From Bacteroidales bacterium UBA4360 (GTDB lineage Bacteria; Bacteroidota; Bacteroidia; Bacteroidales; UBA932), in the NCBI GenBank assembly GCA_002393945.1, contig DGSO01000010.1:1-11496 (forward strand): a DNA stretch of 11,496 nucleotides. The letters run 5' to 3'. This document shows, one piece after another, positions 1 to 7,616 of the stretch. The first letter of the stretch is position 1. Every line of letters starts with the position of its first letter. The position numbers were made by a program, and so were the translations under genes. Below the pieces are notes generated by a model. That model did no database searches and had not been told where the DNA came from. It saw only the letters and a program-made list of their open reading frames with translations.

Positions 1-1
1 C

Positions 2-1573
2 GCGATGCTGGCCGATTTCCAGATTATAGGTGGCCAGGGCGTTCCACATCCATTTTAACCAGTGTTCCTGCTTTGCCTCCACGGCATTTGTTGTGGTGGC
101 AACAGTGCCTTCAGTGACGGGATATGTGAAGATACGCTGCATCTTCTGGGAGTAGTCGATACCGAATGTGGTCTTGAAGTTGAGGCCTTTCAGGGGGTTG
201 ACATTCAGATAGGCGTCTCCGAACATTCTCCAATAGTAGTAGCGGTTGTCCTTGTTTCTGTTAAGGCGGGCGAGGGGATTCTCACGGTCTGCGTATCCGC
301 CTACGGGGCCTGCAAATTCGCCGTCAGTTGTGTAAACGGGAATGGAAGGGTTGAACTGCAGAACATTCTCAAGGAAGCCGCCGGGAGCCTGGACTTCGGA
401 GGTCCGGTTCAAGGTGAAATGCTCTCCTATGGTGACGATGTTCTTGTCGTCAATCTTGAGGAGTTTATACTCTGAATTCATACGTGCGCTCAGGCGCTCG
501 AAGTCTGAGTATTTGATGATGCCGTCGTTCTTGTAGTAGCCCAGCGAGAAGAAGGAACTGCCGCGCTCGGAGCCGTTGCTCAGTGACAGATTATACTGCT
601 GGATGAGACCGGTGCGCGTTGTCTCCCTGAACCAGTCAGTGTCGCTGGCAGGAGTGGTTCCTGCGGCATCCAGATACTTGTTCATACGGACATTGTAAAG
701 GGCGGGAACTCCGTTGGCGTCATACCCCCAGTCGTAGATGTAACCGAGTGCATTCATGTTGGGGTTCAGGCCGTCGTTGACGTAACCCTGCCACATGACG
801 CGGCCAAATTCTTCGGCATTGAGTACCTGCATGCGGTTTACATAGCTCTGGGCGGATACGCTTGCGTCAAAGTCAACTTTGATCTTGCCGTCCTTGCCGC
901 CCTTGGTTGTGATGATGATGACGCCGTTTGCTGCACGGGAACCGTAGATGGAGGCCGATGCGGCATCCTTCAGGACCTGGATGGACTCGATGTCGTTTCC
1001 GTTGAGCTCATGCATGCCGGCTTTGGTGGGCACTCCGTCAATGATGTACAGAGGATCGTTGTCATTGAGGGTGCCGATACCGCGGATACGTACGGTGGCA
1101 GCTCCGGAGGGTGAACCATCGGCACTGATATTCATGCCGGGAACACGTCCCTGGAGGGCTTTGACAGGGTTATTCTCATTTTGCTTTGCAAGGTCTTCGG
1201 TGTTTACCGTAGAGATGGCACCGGTGAGGTCGGCCTTGCGTTGGACGGTGTAACCTGTGACAACTACTTCCTCAAGCATCTGGGAGTCCTCATCCAGGAC
1301 AACCTCCATGTGCTCTGAAGCGGGCATTTCAACAGTTACGTAACCGATTGATGAAAACTCTATGACGGCACCTTTGCTTACTGTAAGGACAAAGTTTCCG
1401 TCATAGTCCGTTGTGGTACCGTTTGTGGTACCTTTTTCCATGACCGCGGCGCCAATGACGCCGTAGCCGTCGGCCGACGAGGTTACCACGCCGGTAACCG
1501 TAATCTGCTGGGCAAAGGCTGTGAGCCCGGCCAGCATGAGGGCCGCTACTAAGAATGACTTTAGTTTGAACAT
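2..1573 (-). CDS. SusC/RagA-family TonB-dependent outer-membrane receptor, N-terminal 524 residues (runs off left edge)
   Basis: This family forms outer-membrane beta-barrels that import glycans or peptides with a SusD-like lipoprotein, powered by TonB. The reading frame is open from the ATG at 1573 to the left edge, so the barrel C-terminus lies outside. Residues 1-22 are a signal peptide (basic start, hydrophobic core, ending AFAQ). Residues 24-95 fit the carboxypeptidase-regulatory-like domain typical of SusC. EEVVVTGY at 101-108 is the usual TonB-box/plug junction. The plug follows, with RGIGTLNDNDPLYIIDGVP near 164-182 and ASIYGSRAANGVIIITTKGG near 207-226, both SusC/RagA hallmarks. Later residues are rich in aromatic beta-strand segments. 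A SusD partner would be expected beyond the left edge. The substrate cannot be inferred. The family is certain; the substrate is unknown. Confidence 0.96.
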   Translation of the reverse strand, partial: MFKLKSFLVAALMLAGLTAFAQQITVTGVVTSSADGYGVIGAAVMEKGTTNGTTTDYDGNFVLTVSKGAVIEFSSIGYVTVEMPASEHMEVVLDEDSQMLEEVVVTGYTVQRKADLTGAISTVNTEDLAKQNENNPVKALQGRVPGMNISADGSPSGAATVRIRGIGTLNDNDPLYIIDGVPTKAGMHELNGNDIESIQVLKDAASASIYGSRAANGVIIITTKGGKDGKIKVDFDASVSAQSYVNRMQVLNAEEFGRVMWQGYVNDGLNPNMNALGYIYDWGYDANGVPALYNVRMNKYLDAAGTTPASDTDWFRETTRTGLIQQYNLSLSNGSERGSSFFSLGYYKNDGIIKYSDFERLSARMNSEYKLLKIDDKNIVTIGEHFTLNRTSEVQAPGGFLENVLQFNPSIPVYTTDGEFAGPVGGYADRENPLARLNRNKDNRYYYWRMFGDAYLNVNPLKGLNFKTTFGIDYSQKMQRIFTYPVTEGTVATTTNAVEAKQEHWLKWMWNALATYNLEIGQHR

Positions 1574-1620
1574 ATAATATTGGTTAAGTAGTTCCTTGTG
1601 GGGGTCTTTGGGACCGCTTG

Positions 1621-1628
1621 CAAATATA
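1621..1628 (-). promoter_or_regulatory. Putative -7 box for the SusC-like gene
   Basis: On the minus strand this reads TATATTTG, a full match to the Bacteroidota -7 consensus TAnnTTTG. It lies 47 bases upstream of the receptor ATG, giving a leader of roughly 40 bases. No TTTG is seen at the usual -33 distance (the bases there read CAGC), so an activator may be needed. A short inverted repeat, TGTTTC (1671-1676) and GAAACA (1690-1695), and the near-palindrome ATGTTACAT (1658-1666) lie upstream where an activator could bind. Site use is inferred. Confidence 0.5.
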
Positions 1629-1738
1629 AGGTATAAGGATTTCTCAGGCTGGAACAGATGTTACATTCTCTGTTTCAAATGTTGCAATGGAAACATTCCT
1701 TTCGGCCTTTGTAACATTTTTTGCAACTATGCGCCGCA

Positions 1739-1903
1739 ATGGAAACGGAGCGTATCATACTCGGCATAGACCCCGGCACTCAGTTGCTGGGGTTCGGCGT
1801 AATCAAAAGTGTAGGCAAAAAGGCCGAGTACGTGGACATGGGGGTCCTGGACGCGGCAAAAATTGCACAAGGTGGATCTTTATGCCAGGGACCTTGTCCA
1901 TGA
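1739..1903 (+). pseudogene. ruvC: Truncated ruvC: N-terminal 37 codons of the Holliday-junction resolvase, then repeat-derived tail
   Basis: RuvC is a dimeric Holliday-junction endonuclease of about 160-190 residues with an RNase H fold. From the ATG at 1739 the frame begins METERIILGIDPGTQLLGFG, the first beta-strand with the IDPGT motif and first catalytic aspartate (D11). It continues to the typical DMGVL at about 33-37. That similarity ends at 1849; at 1850 the palindromic repeat copy 1 begins, and the frame reads a meaningless tail to a stop at 1901-1903 (54 residues in total). The remaining catalytic acidic residues and the dimer region are absent, and no 3' part of ruvC appears after the repeat, so this is not a simple insertion. 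The intact 37 codons suggest a recent event. A full ruvC probably exists elsewhere, or the contig is joined wrongly at the repeat. Confidence 0.8.
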
Positions 1904-1985
1904 ATCCAGCTTCCAGGCCGCACTGTGTACAAGGTCCCCGGCTTGTTTTGCCACCTTGTACAATCACAGTCCAGACCTTGTGCAA
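1850..1985 (+). repeat. Nested palindromic repeat element, copy 1 (five units)
   Basis: The block begins GACGCGGCAAAAATTGC at 1850 and matches 11251-11362 at about 84% identity over about 112 bases (counted by hand). It holds alternating units with a TACAAGGT-like core: TTGCACAAGGTGG (1863-1875, forward), GGGACCTTGTCCA (1888-1900, reverse), TGTACAAGGTCCC (1926-1938, forward) and CCACCTTGTACA (1951-1962, reverse). A fifth, ACCTTGTGCAA (1975-1985), is absent from copy 2 and is a perfect 11-base inverted match to TTGCACAAGGT at 1863-1873. Units 1/4 and 2/3 can pair as a nested cruciform; 1/2 and 3/4 can pair as two hairpins. It resembles REP/BIME or MITE-type elements; no transposase is in the window. 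Its left edge coincides with the end of ruvC similarity. Confidence 0.85.
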
Positions 1986-2009
1986 CCGATATGATTATGT
2001 ATAAAGAAT

Positions 2010-2044
2010 AAAACTGCCAGTCAATCGACTGGCTGTTTTGTTTT
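2010..2044. terminator. Bidirectional rho-independent terminator
   Basis: GCCAGTC (2016-2022) pairs perfectly with GACTGGC (2027-2033) across an AATC loop. After one T-T mismatch the stem extends with AAAAC (2010-2014) against GTTTT (2035-2039). T-rich tracts flank both ends, so it can work on either strand. It sits immediately after the stop of the minus-strand nitroreductase gene (2045-2047), so its main role is probably to end that five-gene operon. It would also stop transcripts coming from the ruvC remnant and repeat. Confidence 0.85.
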
Positions 2045-2674
2045 CTAGATTAGGATCTGGGAGAGGCTCAGTTTGGGCACGAAGTGGACGCCGTCCTTGC
2101 GGTAGTAGGTGAGATCGGGAGTATCGCCGTCGGCCCCTACGAGAAAAATCCTTTCGGCAGGTTTGCCTATTGCGATGACGGCAATCGGGTCAATCGGGAG
2201 GGCGAGGGCATCACGCATTTCTTTTTTGTTGAAGTTCAGGATAAATATGCCGCCGAGGCCCATTTCGGTTGCCTTGAGAAGGATGCTCTGCGCTGCAATT
2301 CCAAGGTCGATGTCCACAACCCTGTCTTCCGGAACCGTACTGCATACGACGATGTAGGCCTGCGGTTCCATGCCCGGGTGGGGGAGATGCTCCTGGGGGA
2401 GTGCGGCGCCGAGGGTTATCAGCGGTAGGACCTTGTGGGCATCGGCAGTCACGAGTCGGTATCGGAGAGTCTGCCGATTCATGCCGGACGCCACCAGCGT
2501 GGTGACGGAAACCAGTTTCCGCAGTTCGTCTTCACTCACTTTCCTGGAAGAGTCATAGCCGCGGTAACTGCGGTTGCGCTTGAGCAGTGAATCCAGCGAG
2601 GGACTGCTGCGCCTTACTACCTTTTTCTGCTGCGCCAGCTCTTCCTGGCGTCTTTCCAGATAATTGTCTGCCAT
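2045..2674 (-). CDS. Nitroreductase-family flavoprotein
   Basis: The protein has 209 residues. Nitroreductase-fold enzymes bind FMN and use NAD(P)H to reduce nitro, quinone or flavin substrates. Features visible are the start motif LLKRNRSYRGYDSSRKV at about 30-46 (the Arg-Ser that contacts FMN phosphate), GMNRQTLRYRLV at about 64-75, the central D-LGIAAQSILLKATEMGLGG helix and turn at 122-142, and IAVIAIGKP at about 164-172. A charged N-terminal extension of about 27 residues precedes the core. The C-terminus is rather short and ends soon after DLTYYRKDGVHFV. The ATG overlaps the TAA of the upstream ABC gene by one base (TAATG), indicating translational coupling. It is the last gene of the operon. 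The family is secure; substrate unknown. Confidence 0.92.
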   Translation of the reverse strand: MADNYLERRQEELAQQKKVVRRSSPSLDSLLKRNRSYRGYDSSRKVSEDELRKLVSVTTLVASGMNRQTLRYRLVTADAHKVLPLITLGAALPQEHLPHPGMEPQAYIVVCSTVPEDRVVDIDLGIAAQSILLKATEMGLGGIFILNFNKKEMRDALALPIDPIAVIAIGKPAERIFLVGADGDTPDLTYYRKDGVHFVPKLSLSQILI

Positions 2675-4467
2675 TATGCTTCCTGTGATAATGTCCTTGC
2701 AATCTTCTCTATGTTCAGGCTGCGTGCCGATGCATCTATGATGTCCTTGTACACGCCGCCCTTCTTGTAGACCTCGTCAGGGTTTCCGGACTGCTCTACG
2801 CGGCCTTTCTGGAGGGCGTAGACCAGTTCGCTGTCTATGATTTGGGAGATATTGTGCGAAATGATGATTACGGTCCTGCCTTCCTTGATGGCGTCGATGG
2901 AGTTTTTGATTTGCTCCGTTGCGATGGCATCCAGGCTGGCCGTGGGTTCGTCGAGGAAGATGATAGGCGGGTTCTTGAGGAACATGCGGGCGATGGCGAT
3001 CCTCTGCTGCTGGCCGCCGGAAAGGTCTGAGGCCTTGTTCTTGAACTGCTTTGGAAGTGCCATTATCTGGTCATAGATGAATGATTTCTTGGCCGCCTCT
3101 ATAACCTCCTCGTGGGTGGCGTCTGGCTTTCCGTAGAGTATGTTCTCTTCTACGGTTCCGTCAAAGATGTGGTTCTTCTGAAGTACCAGTCCCACGTTGT
3201 CCCTGAGGAACTTGGTGTCGTAATCCTTGAGGTCTACTCCGTCGAGCGTTATGGTGCCTCTCTGGGGGACATAAAACTTGTCCAGGAGGTTCACTATGGT
3301 ACTCTTTCCCGCTCCGGAAAGGCCCACGAGCGCCGTAATCTTTCCGGGTTCGATGACCATGTTCACGCCGAAAAGTGCCTGGTTTCCGTTAGGATAGGTG
3401 AAGTCCACGTCCTTGAGTTCGAACCTGCCGTGAATCTTCTCCGGCCTGTAGCTGCCGCTGGGTTCGACCTCTTCCTCTGAATCCAGTATGCTGAAGAAAC
3501 CCTCTGCGTAAATGAGGGCGTCATTCACATCGTCAAAGATGCGCTGCAGCTGGGTGATGGGGGCGATGACGTTGGAAAAGAGCATCACGTGGTACATGAT
3601 CTTACCGATGGTCATGCCGGGATACTCTATGAGTACCAGGTATGCCGTGAGAATGATGACCAGCACGGTCCCAACCTGTTTTACGAAGCTCTTGATGCCG
3701 TTGAAGTAGAAGCTGACTCGGCGGGTTTTCACCTGGTTTGCCGTTACCTGATTCTGCAGGTCAAGCTGTTTGCCGGCTTCGATACTCTCCCTGTTGAAGG
3801 ACTTTATGACGTTTATGGAGTCGATTATGTTCTTGATTCCCTGGCTCTTGGATTCCATGTAGCCGCGCATTTCACGTCTCCACCCCTTGAGCCTTTTGGC
3901 CTGCCTGTAGGTAATCCAGAAATATATCGGCACGATTCCAAGGGCGACCAGGCCTACATATACGTTGGCGGCGAACATGAGAATCAGGGCCAGGAGGGCG
4001 CTGGTGAAAAGGGGGAGGAGGTCGATGAAGAAGTTCTGCACCGTCCTCGAAAGGCTGCTTACGCCCTGGTCTATCCTGGCCTGCACCTTGCCGGTAGAGT
4101 TTTCATCGGCCGAGAAATACGCCATCCTGAAGGTGAGGACCCTTTCAATGACGCTTTGAGAAAGGTCCCTGGAGACGAAAATCCTCATCCTTTCGCCGAA
4201 GTAATTCTGCGCGAAAGTGATAAGGGCCGACAGGACTTCCTTCCCAAGGAGGACGATGGAGATGATCGTAAGGATCCTGGCCGCCTGCGCCCATGTGAAA
4301 TCAGTGCCGATGAGGGCATTGATGGCGTCTACCGTCTTGTCAAGGACGATGGCGTTGACCTGCTGCATGAGCGACCCTACCAGGGTCAGGATCAGGGTAA
4401 GGGCAACGAGGATGCGGTACGGCTTTACGAAAGGCCGTATTTTCTTGAAAAGTTCGAGGAGGTTCAT
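2674..4467 (-). CDS. ABC exporter half-transporter (fused membrane and ATPase domains)
   Basis: The protein has 597 residues, the usual length for a homodimeric or heterodimeric type IV ABC exporter. Residues about 15-325 form the six-helix membrane domain, with strongly hydrophobic segments near 17-40, 62-85, 148-167, 170-186, 262-282 and 288-305. The ATPase domain (about 345-597) has Walker A GLSGAGKST (382-390), Q-loop Q430, signature LSGGQ (482-486), Walker B IIFLDE (502-507), D-loop SLD (511-513) and H-loop H538, so all catalytic elements are present. I chose the ATG at 4467 because it overlaps the TGA of the preceding gene as ATGA and begins the normal MNLLELF N-terminus. A longer open frame reaches 4548, but its extra 27 residues look non-native. 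The cargo (lipid, peptide or drug) cannot be told. Confidence 0.95.
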   Translation of the reverse strand: MNLLELFKKIRPFVKPYRILVALTLILTLVGSLMQQVNAIVLDKTVDAINALIGTDFTWAQAARILTIISIVLLGKEVLSALITFAQNYFGERMRIFVSRDLSQSVIERVLTFRMAYFSADENSTGKVQARIDQGVSSLSRTVQNFFIDLLPLFTSALLALILMFAANVYVGLVALGIVPIYFWITYRQAKRLKGWRREMRGYMESKSQGIKNIIDSINVIKSFNRESIEAGKQLDLQNQVTANQVKTRRVSFYFNGIKSFVKQVGTVLVIILTAYLVLIEYPGMTIGKIMYHVMLFSNVIAPITQLQRIFDDVNDALIYAEGFFSILDSEEEVEPSGSYRPEKIHGRFELKDVDFTYPNGNQALFGVNMVIEPGKITALVGLSGAGKSTIVNLLDKFYVPQRGTITLDGVDLKDYDTKFLRDNVGLVLQKNHIFDGTVEENILYGKPDATHEEVIEAAKKSFIYDQIMALPKQFKNKASDLSGGQQQRIAIARMFLKNPPIIFLDEPTASLDAIATEQIKNSIDAIKEGRTVIIISHNISQIIDSELVYALQKGRVEQSGNPDEVYKKGGVYKDIIDASARSLNIEKIARTLSQEA

Positions 4468-5924
4468 TTCTTGACCGGGTCGCAGGTGAGGCCTACTCCC
4501 AGTTTCTTGAACACCTTGCGGTCCACTTCGCCCAGCATTACCGTGCAATGCATCTGGCAGCCCTCCAGCTGGGGAAGGCAGGCAAGAGCCTTGCGGCAGT
4601 TTTCATCGGTGGTGCTGAGTACGGAAAGGGCTATGAGGACTTCGTCTGAGTGGAGCCGGGGATTTTTTCCGTGCAGGTAGGTCACCTTGGTTTCTTGAAT
4701 AGGCTGAATCATGCTCTGGGGAATCAGCTTTGTCTGGTGGTCAATGCCTGCAAGATGCTTTGTGGCATTGAGGATGAGTGCTGCGCTGGGACCGAGCAGG
4801 GGACTGGTCTCTGCGGTGATGAGGGTGCCGTCGGCAAGTTCAATTGCTGCCGATGCCTTTTCGGATATTTCTTTCCTGACTTTGGCGGCGACGGTGCAGA
4901 GCCTGTAGTCCGTAGTTATGCGGGCCTGCTTCATCAGGAGGGCGATTTTGTTCACTTCTTCGTCATTTCCGTCACCGGCTGCCAGGCGGCCGAGAGCGGC
5001 GTAGTATCGGCGGATAATCTCGTGGCGGGCGGCGTCGCAGCAGACGTCTTCATCGGCAAGGCAGTAGCCGATCATGTTCACGCCCATGTCGGTGGGGGAC
5101 TTGTAGGGGTTCTCGCCGTAGATGCCCTCGAAGAGAGCGTTGAGGACGGGGAAAATCTCTATGTCGCGGTTGTAGTTCACGGCAGTCGTCCCATAGGCCT
5201 CAAGGTGGAAGGGGTCTATCATGTTCACGTCGTTAAGGTCTGCGGTTGCGGCCTCATACGCTATGTTGACAGGGTGTTTGAGAGGCAGGTTCCAGACGGG
5301 GAAGGTCTCGAATTTGGCATATCCGGCCTTGATTCCGCGCTTCATCTCCTGATAGAGCTGGCTCAGGCACACCGCCATCTTGCCGCTGCCGGGACCGGGG
5401 GCCGTCACCACCACCAGGGGACGGGTGGTCTTCACGTAGTCATTCTTGCCGAAACCTTCTTCAGAGTCGATCAGGGACACGTTTTTGGGATAGCCCTCAA
5501 TGGTGTGGTGATAGTAGACGGTGATGCCCATCCTTTCCAGGCGTGCGCGGTATGCATCGGCACTGGACTGACCGTTGTAATGGGTGATGACGACGCTGCT
5601 CACGAGGAAGCCGCGTTTCATGAACTCGTCCCTGAGGCGGAAGACATCCATGTCATAAGTGATGCCGAGGTCGCTGCGGACCTTGTTCTTCTCTATGTCG
5701 ACGGCACTTATGACTATGATGATTTCACAGTCTTCGCTTAGTTGCTGGAGCATTTTGAGCTTGGTGTCCGGCTCGAAACCGGGCAGTACCCTTGCTGCGT
5801 GATGATCGTCGAAAAGCTTACCACCGAACTCCATGTAGAGTTTGTCGCCGAACATGGCGATGCGCTCCTTGATGTGCTCAGACTGGATTTTAAGATATTT
5901 TTGAATGTCGAACCCGTTTTTCAT
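4464..5924 (-). CDS. UPF0371/DUF1846 family protein
   Basis: The protein has 486 residues, close to the usual length of UPF0371 (DUF1846) proteins, which are conserved in many gut bacteria but whose function I do not know to be established. The N-terminus GFDIQKYLKIQSEHIKERI (about 4-22) is the family hallmark. Other conserved-looking stretches are VITHYNGQ (112-119), VTAPGPGSGK (173-182, a glycine-rich P-loop-like turn) and ETSPLLGPSAALILNA (372-387). Family members have a Rossmann-like fold; a nucleotide-dependent role is inference. The start at 5924 fits the family. An in-frame TTG at 5936 would add four residues but lies inside a promoter-like box. It sits 42 bases after the Fur gene, and its TGA overlaps the ABC transporter ATG by four bases. 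Confidence 0.92.
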   Translation of the reverse strand: MKNGFDIQKYLKIQSEHIKERIAMFGDKLYMEFGGKLFDDHHAARVLPGFEPDTKLKMLQQLSEDCEIIIVISAVDIEKNKVRSDLGITYDMDVFRLRDEFMKRGFLVSSVVITHYNGQSSADAYRARLERMGITVYYHHTIEGYPKNVSLIDSEEGFGKNDYVKTTRPLVVVTAPGPGSGKMAVCLSQLYQEMKRGIKAGYAKFETFPVWNLPLKHPVNIAYEAATADLNDVNMIDPFHLEAYGTTAVNYNRDIEIFPVLNALFEGIYGENPYKSPTDMGVNMIGYCLADEDVCCDAARHEIIRRYYAALGRLAAGDGNDEEVNKIALLMKQARITTDYRLCTVAAKVRKEISEKASAAIELADGTLITAETSPLLGPSAALILNATKHLAGIDHQTKLIPQSMIQPIQETKVTYLHGKNPRLHSDEVLIALSVLSTTDENCRKALACLPQLEGCQMHCTVMLGEVDRKVFKKLGVGLTCDPVKK

Positions 5925-5933
5925 AACGGGATA

Positions 5934-5965
5934 CAAAGATAATATTTTCCTCTATTCGGAGCAAA
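5934..5965 (-). promoter_or_regulatory. Putative internal promoter before the UPF0371 gene
   Basis: On the minus strand TTTG (5965-5962), a 20-base spacer and TATCTTTG (5941-5934) match the Bacteroidota -33/-7 consensus TTTG-N19-TAnnTTTG. It occupies the only sizeable gap in the operon. The -7 box ends nine bases before the next ATG (5924), so transcripts would start about five bases from it and be nearly leaderless. It could let the last three genes be made independently of the Fur-family regulator. Prediction only. Confidence 0.5.
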
Positions 5966-5966
5966 A

Positions 5967-6371
5967 TTATTTTTGGCAGGAAGGGCAAATTCCCCTTATG
6001 AGGTACGAAGCACTCTGTGCCGAATAGCCCTCAGGTACAACGACCTCCGGTATGTGCACGTCTTCGAGGCAGAAGGTGCGGTGGCACTTTTCGCAGAAGA
6101 AATGCACGTGCAGGTCATCGTCGGTTTCGTGGCTGTGACTGTAGCATAGTTCGTAGCGGATTCCTTCTCCGGTGTCTTCCAGCGCATGGACGAGATGTGC
6201 GTCCCGGAAGAGCTGGAGCGTGCGGAAGATGTTGCTCTTGTCCACGGTTTCCAGTTCGGCTTCCAGCTCAGTCATCGTAAGGGGCCGGTGTGCATCGTGC
6301 AGGGCGCGTGCAATCATGAGCCTGTTGGCCGTAGCCTTGATGCCATGTTCTTCGAGGAGGTGTTCCATCAT
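5967..6371 (-). CDS. Fur-family metal-responsive transcriptional regulator
   Basis: The protein has 134 residues, typical for the Fur/Zur/PerR family. The N-terminal winged helix (about 1-75) includes IKATANRLMIARAL and the recognition-helix region VDKSNIFRTLQLFRDAHLVH (43-62). The C-terminal half holds metal ligands: H79 and H81, HVHFFCEKC (88-96, with H88, H90, C93 and C96) and CPSC (129-132), the two CxxC pairs of a structural zinc site. The ATG at 6371 overlaps the TGA of the upstream gene as ATGA, supporting that start over the next ATG (6368) and over a longer frame reaching 6548. Sequence alone does not separate iron, zinc and peroxide sensing. It may control its own operon, but no clear Fur box is visible. 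Confidence 0.93.
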   Translation of the reverse strand: MMEHLLEEHGIKATANRLMIARALHDAHRPLTMTELEAELETVDKSNIFRTLQLFRDAHLVHALEDTGEGIRYELCYSHSHETDDDLHVHFFCEKCHRTFCLEDVHIPEVVVPEGYSAQSASYLIRGICPSCQK

Positions 6372-7564
6372 CCGAGAAATTCCTGAATAAGCTGTTTGTG
6401 ATGTCCCGGAATGATGATATGATGGTTGCCGATGGGGTCGGTAAGGAAGTATGCCGCATCCTCGCTGGGTATGCGGATAGCGATCTGGGTTCGGCAGAGG
6501 TTGTCTTCGTACTGGTTGTAAAGGAGTTCTCCCTCGGAGACGAACCATCTGTCAAGCTTTCCGGATACCTTGAATACGGTGACGGGCCCTTCTGGGAATT
6601 CCCCGTGTATTCCAACGCCGATTCCGGATTCGAAGTGCGTGTCATACTGCCAGTTGGAAACCATGTTGAAAGGAATAGTGCAGTGGGCGAAAAGCATCTT
6701 TCCTTCCTGGACGTCTATGCGGGCGGGATTGGCCTGGAAACCGGTGCAGCCGGTGAGCGCCTGGGAAATCATCATGGAGAGAAGGGCGGGTACATCGCCT
6801 TCGCAGGCGGCGGGAATGCCGTCCGAATTGAATGAAGCCAATGCCAGGCAGCCCGTATTCCCCACGGTGCTGAGAAGGTCGAAGCAGCGGAGGGTGAACG
6901 CATCCAGCCGGTATCTTTCCACCAGCACCTTGAGAGCGTTGTAAATCTGGACGGCGCCGGGATATGCCTTGCGGACGTTGTTGGCCATGGGAACTTCTTC
7001 GGGGGCAGGGGTGCCATCGGCAGAGGGAATCTCTTTCAGGAGCTCTTCCATGGGCACTTCCACTATCTTCGCCCCTATTTTTTCCATTACCGAGGGGGCG
7101 TCTGCATGGCTGGATATGAGCCAGTCTGAGGGTTGTCCTACAACGCCCAGCCGCGTTCCGCGAAGGGCTTTCCTGGCCTCGGAAGCCTTGCTGATAATCT
7201 CAATCCTGTGACGGAGATAGGAGACGCTGCCGTGGAGGACTTCGCCACCCAGGCCCTGCTGGCGGAGGTATGAAAGTATTTCCAGCGAAGCCGCAAGGGA
7301 GTTGCTCTTCCCGGATGTCAGGAGATAGAACCTGCCGATGCCTTTTGCGAGCATATCCGGCAGCAGGGATTTGAAAATGCCCTCTGCGCCGCCTGTACGG
7401 ACATATATCAGGTCAAGGGTATCGCCTCCAAAATCGGAGAAATCGGCTCCTTTGAATTCAAAGTCGCCATCCGGGAAAATCTCCCTCAGAAACTCATCCG
7501 ACAAATGCTTAACCGCATCCTCATCATGCAGCCCTGATGTGATAGTGTATATTCCTACTGCCAT
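6368..7564 (-). CDS. COG2407-type L-fucose/L-arabinose isomerase-like protein
   Basis: The protein has 398 residues. It has the layout of COG2407 proteins: an N-terminal Rossmann-like half (LDLIYVRTGGAEG near 50-62, FYLLTSGKSNSLAA near 79-92) and a C-terminal isomerase-like half. The latter shows NTGCLALASFNSDGIPAACE (236-255) followed by GDVPALLSMM, then TGFQANPARID (274-284), FAHCTIP (292-298), HFESGIGVG (310-318) and GNHHIIIPG (379-387). E255, D257, H294 and H381/H382 are candidate metal or sugar ligands by analogy with fucose and arabinose isomerases. It is shorter than classical FucI, and no fucose genes adjoin it, so a true sugar isomerase role is uncertain. It is the first gene of the five-gene operon and is translationally coupled to the Fur-family gene. 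Confidence 0.82.
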   Translation of the reverse strand: MAVGIYTITSGLHDEDAVKHLSDEFLREIFPDGDFEFKGADFSDFGGDTLDLIYVRTGGAEGIFKSLLPDMLAKGIGRFYLLTSGKSNSLAASLEILSYLRQQGLGGEVLHGSVSYLRHRIEIISKASEARKALRGTRLGVVGQPSDWLISSHADAPSVMEKIGAKIVEVPMEELLKEIPSADGTPAPEEVPMANNVRKAYPGAVQIYNALKVLVERYRLDAFTLRCFDLLSTVGNTGCLALASFNSDGIPAACEGDVPALLSMMISQALTGCTGFQANPARIDVQEGKMLFAHCTIPFNMVSNWQYDTHFESGIGVGIHGEFPEGPVTVFKVSGKLDRWFVSEGELLYNQYEDNLCRTQIAIRIPSEDAAYFLTDPIGNHHIIIPGHHKQLIQEFLG

Positions 7565-7616
7565 GTATAATTATTTTTTGAATTAATTTTTGGATCATTA
7601 CGGGCCAAAAACAAAT

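Noticed and set aside
62..475. Plus-strand open frame opposite the SusC-like gene
   Set aside because: The opposite strand reads as convincing barrel sequence of a TonB-dependent receptor throughout.
1864..1990. Peptide reading frame through the repeat, open in both copies
   Set aside because: The shared residues are explained by the conserved palindromic units, differences are not biased to synonymous sites, and neither copy has a convincing start.
4468..4548. N-terminal extension of the ABC exporter (27 residues, from ATG 4548)
   Set aside because: It lies wholly inside the end of the UPF0371 gene in another frame and is unlike exporter N-termini. The ATG at 4467 gives the standard start and an ATGA junction.
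3589..5741. Two long plus-strand open frames (3589-4680 and 4650-5741, 363 codons each)
   Set aside because: Both lie opposite clear minus-strand genes (ABC exporter and UPF0371) and their translations match no known fold; they arise from codon bias on the other strand.
6372..6548. Longer start for the Fur-family protein (59 extra residues)
   Set aside because: The extension is the out-of-frame shadow of the upstream isomerase-like gene and is rich in Arg and Pro; the ATG at 6371 is coupled and gives the family length.
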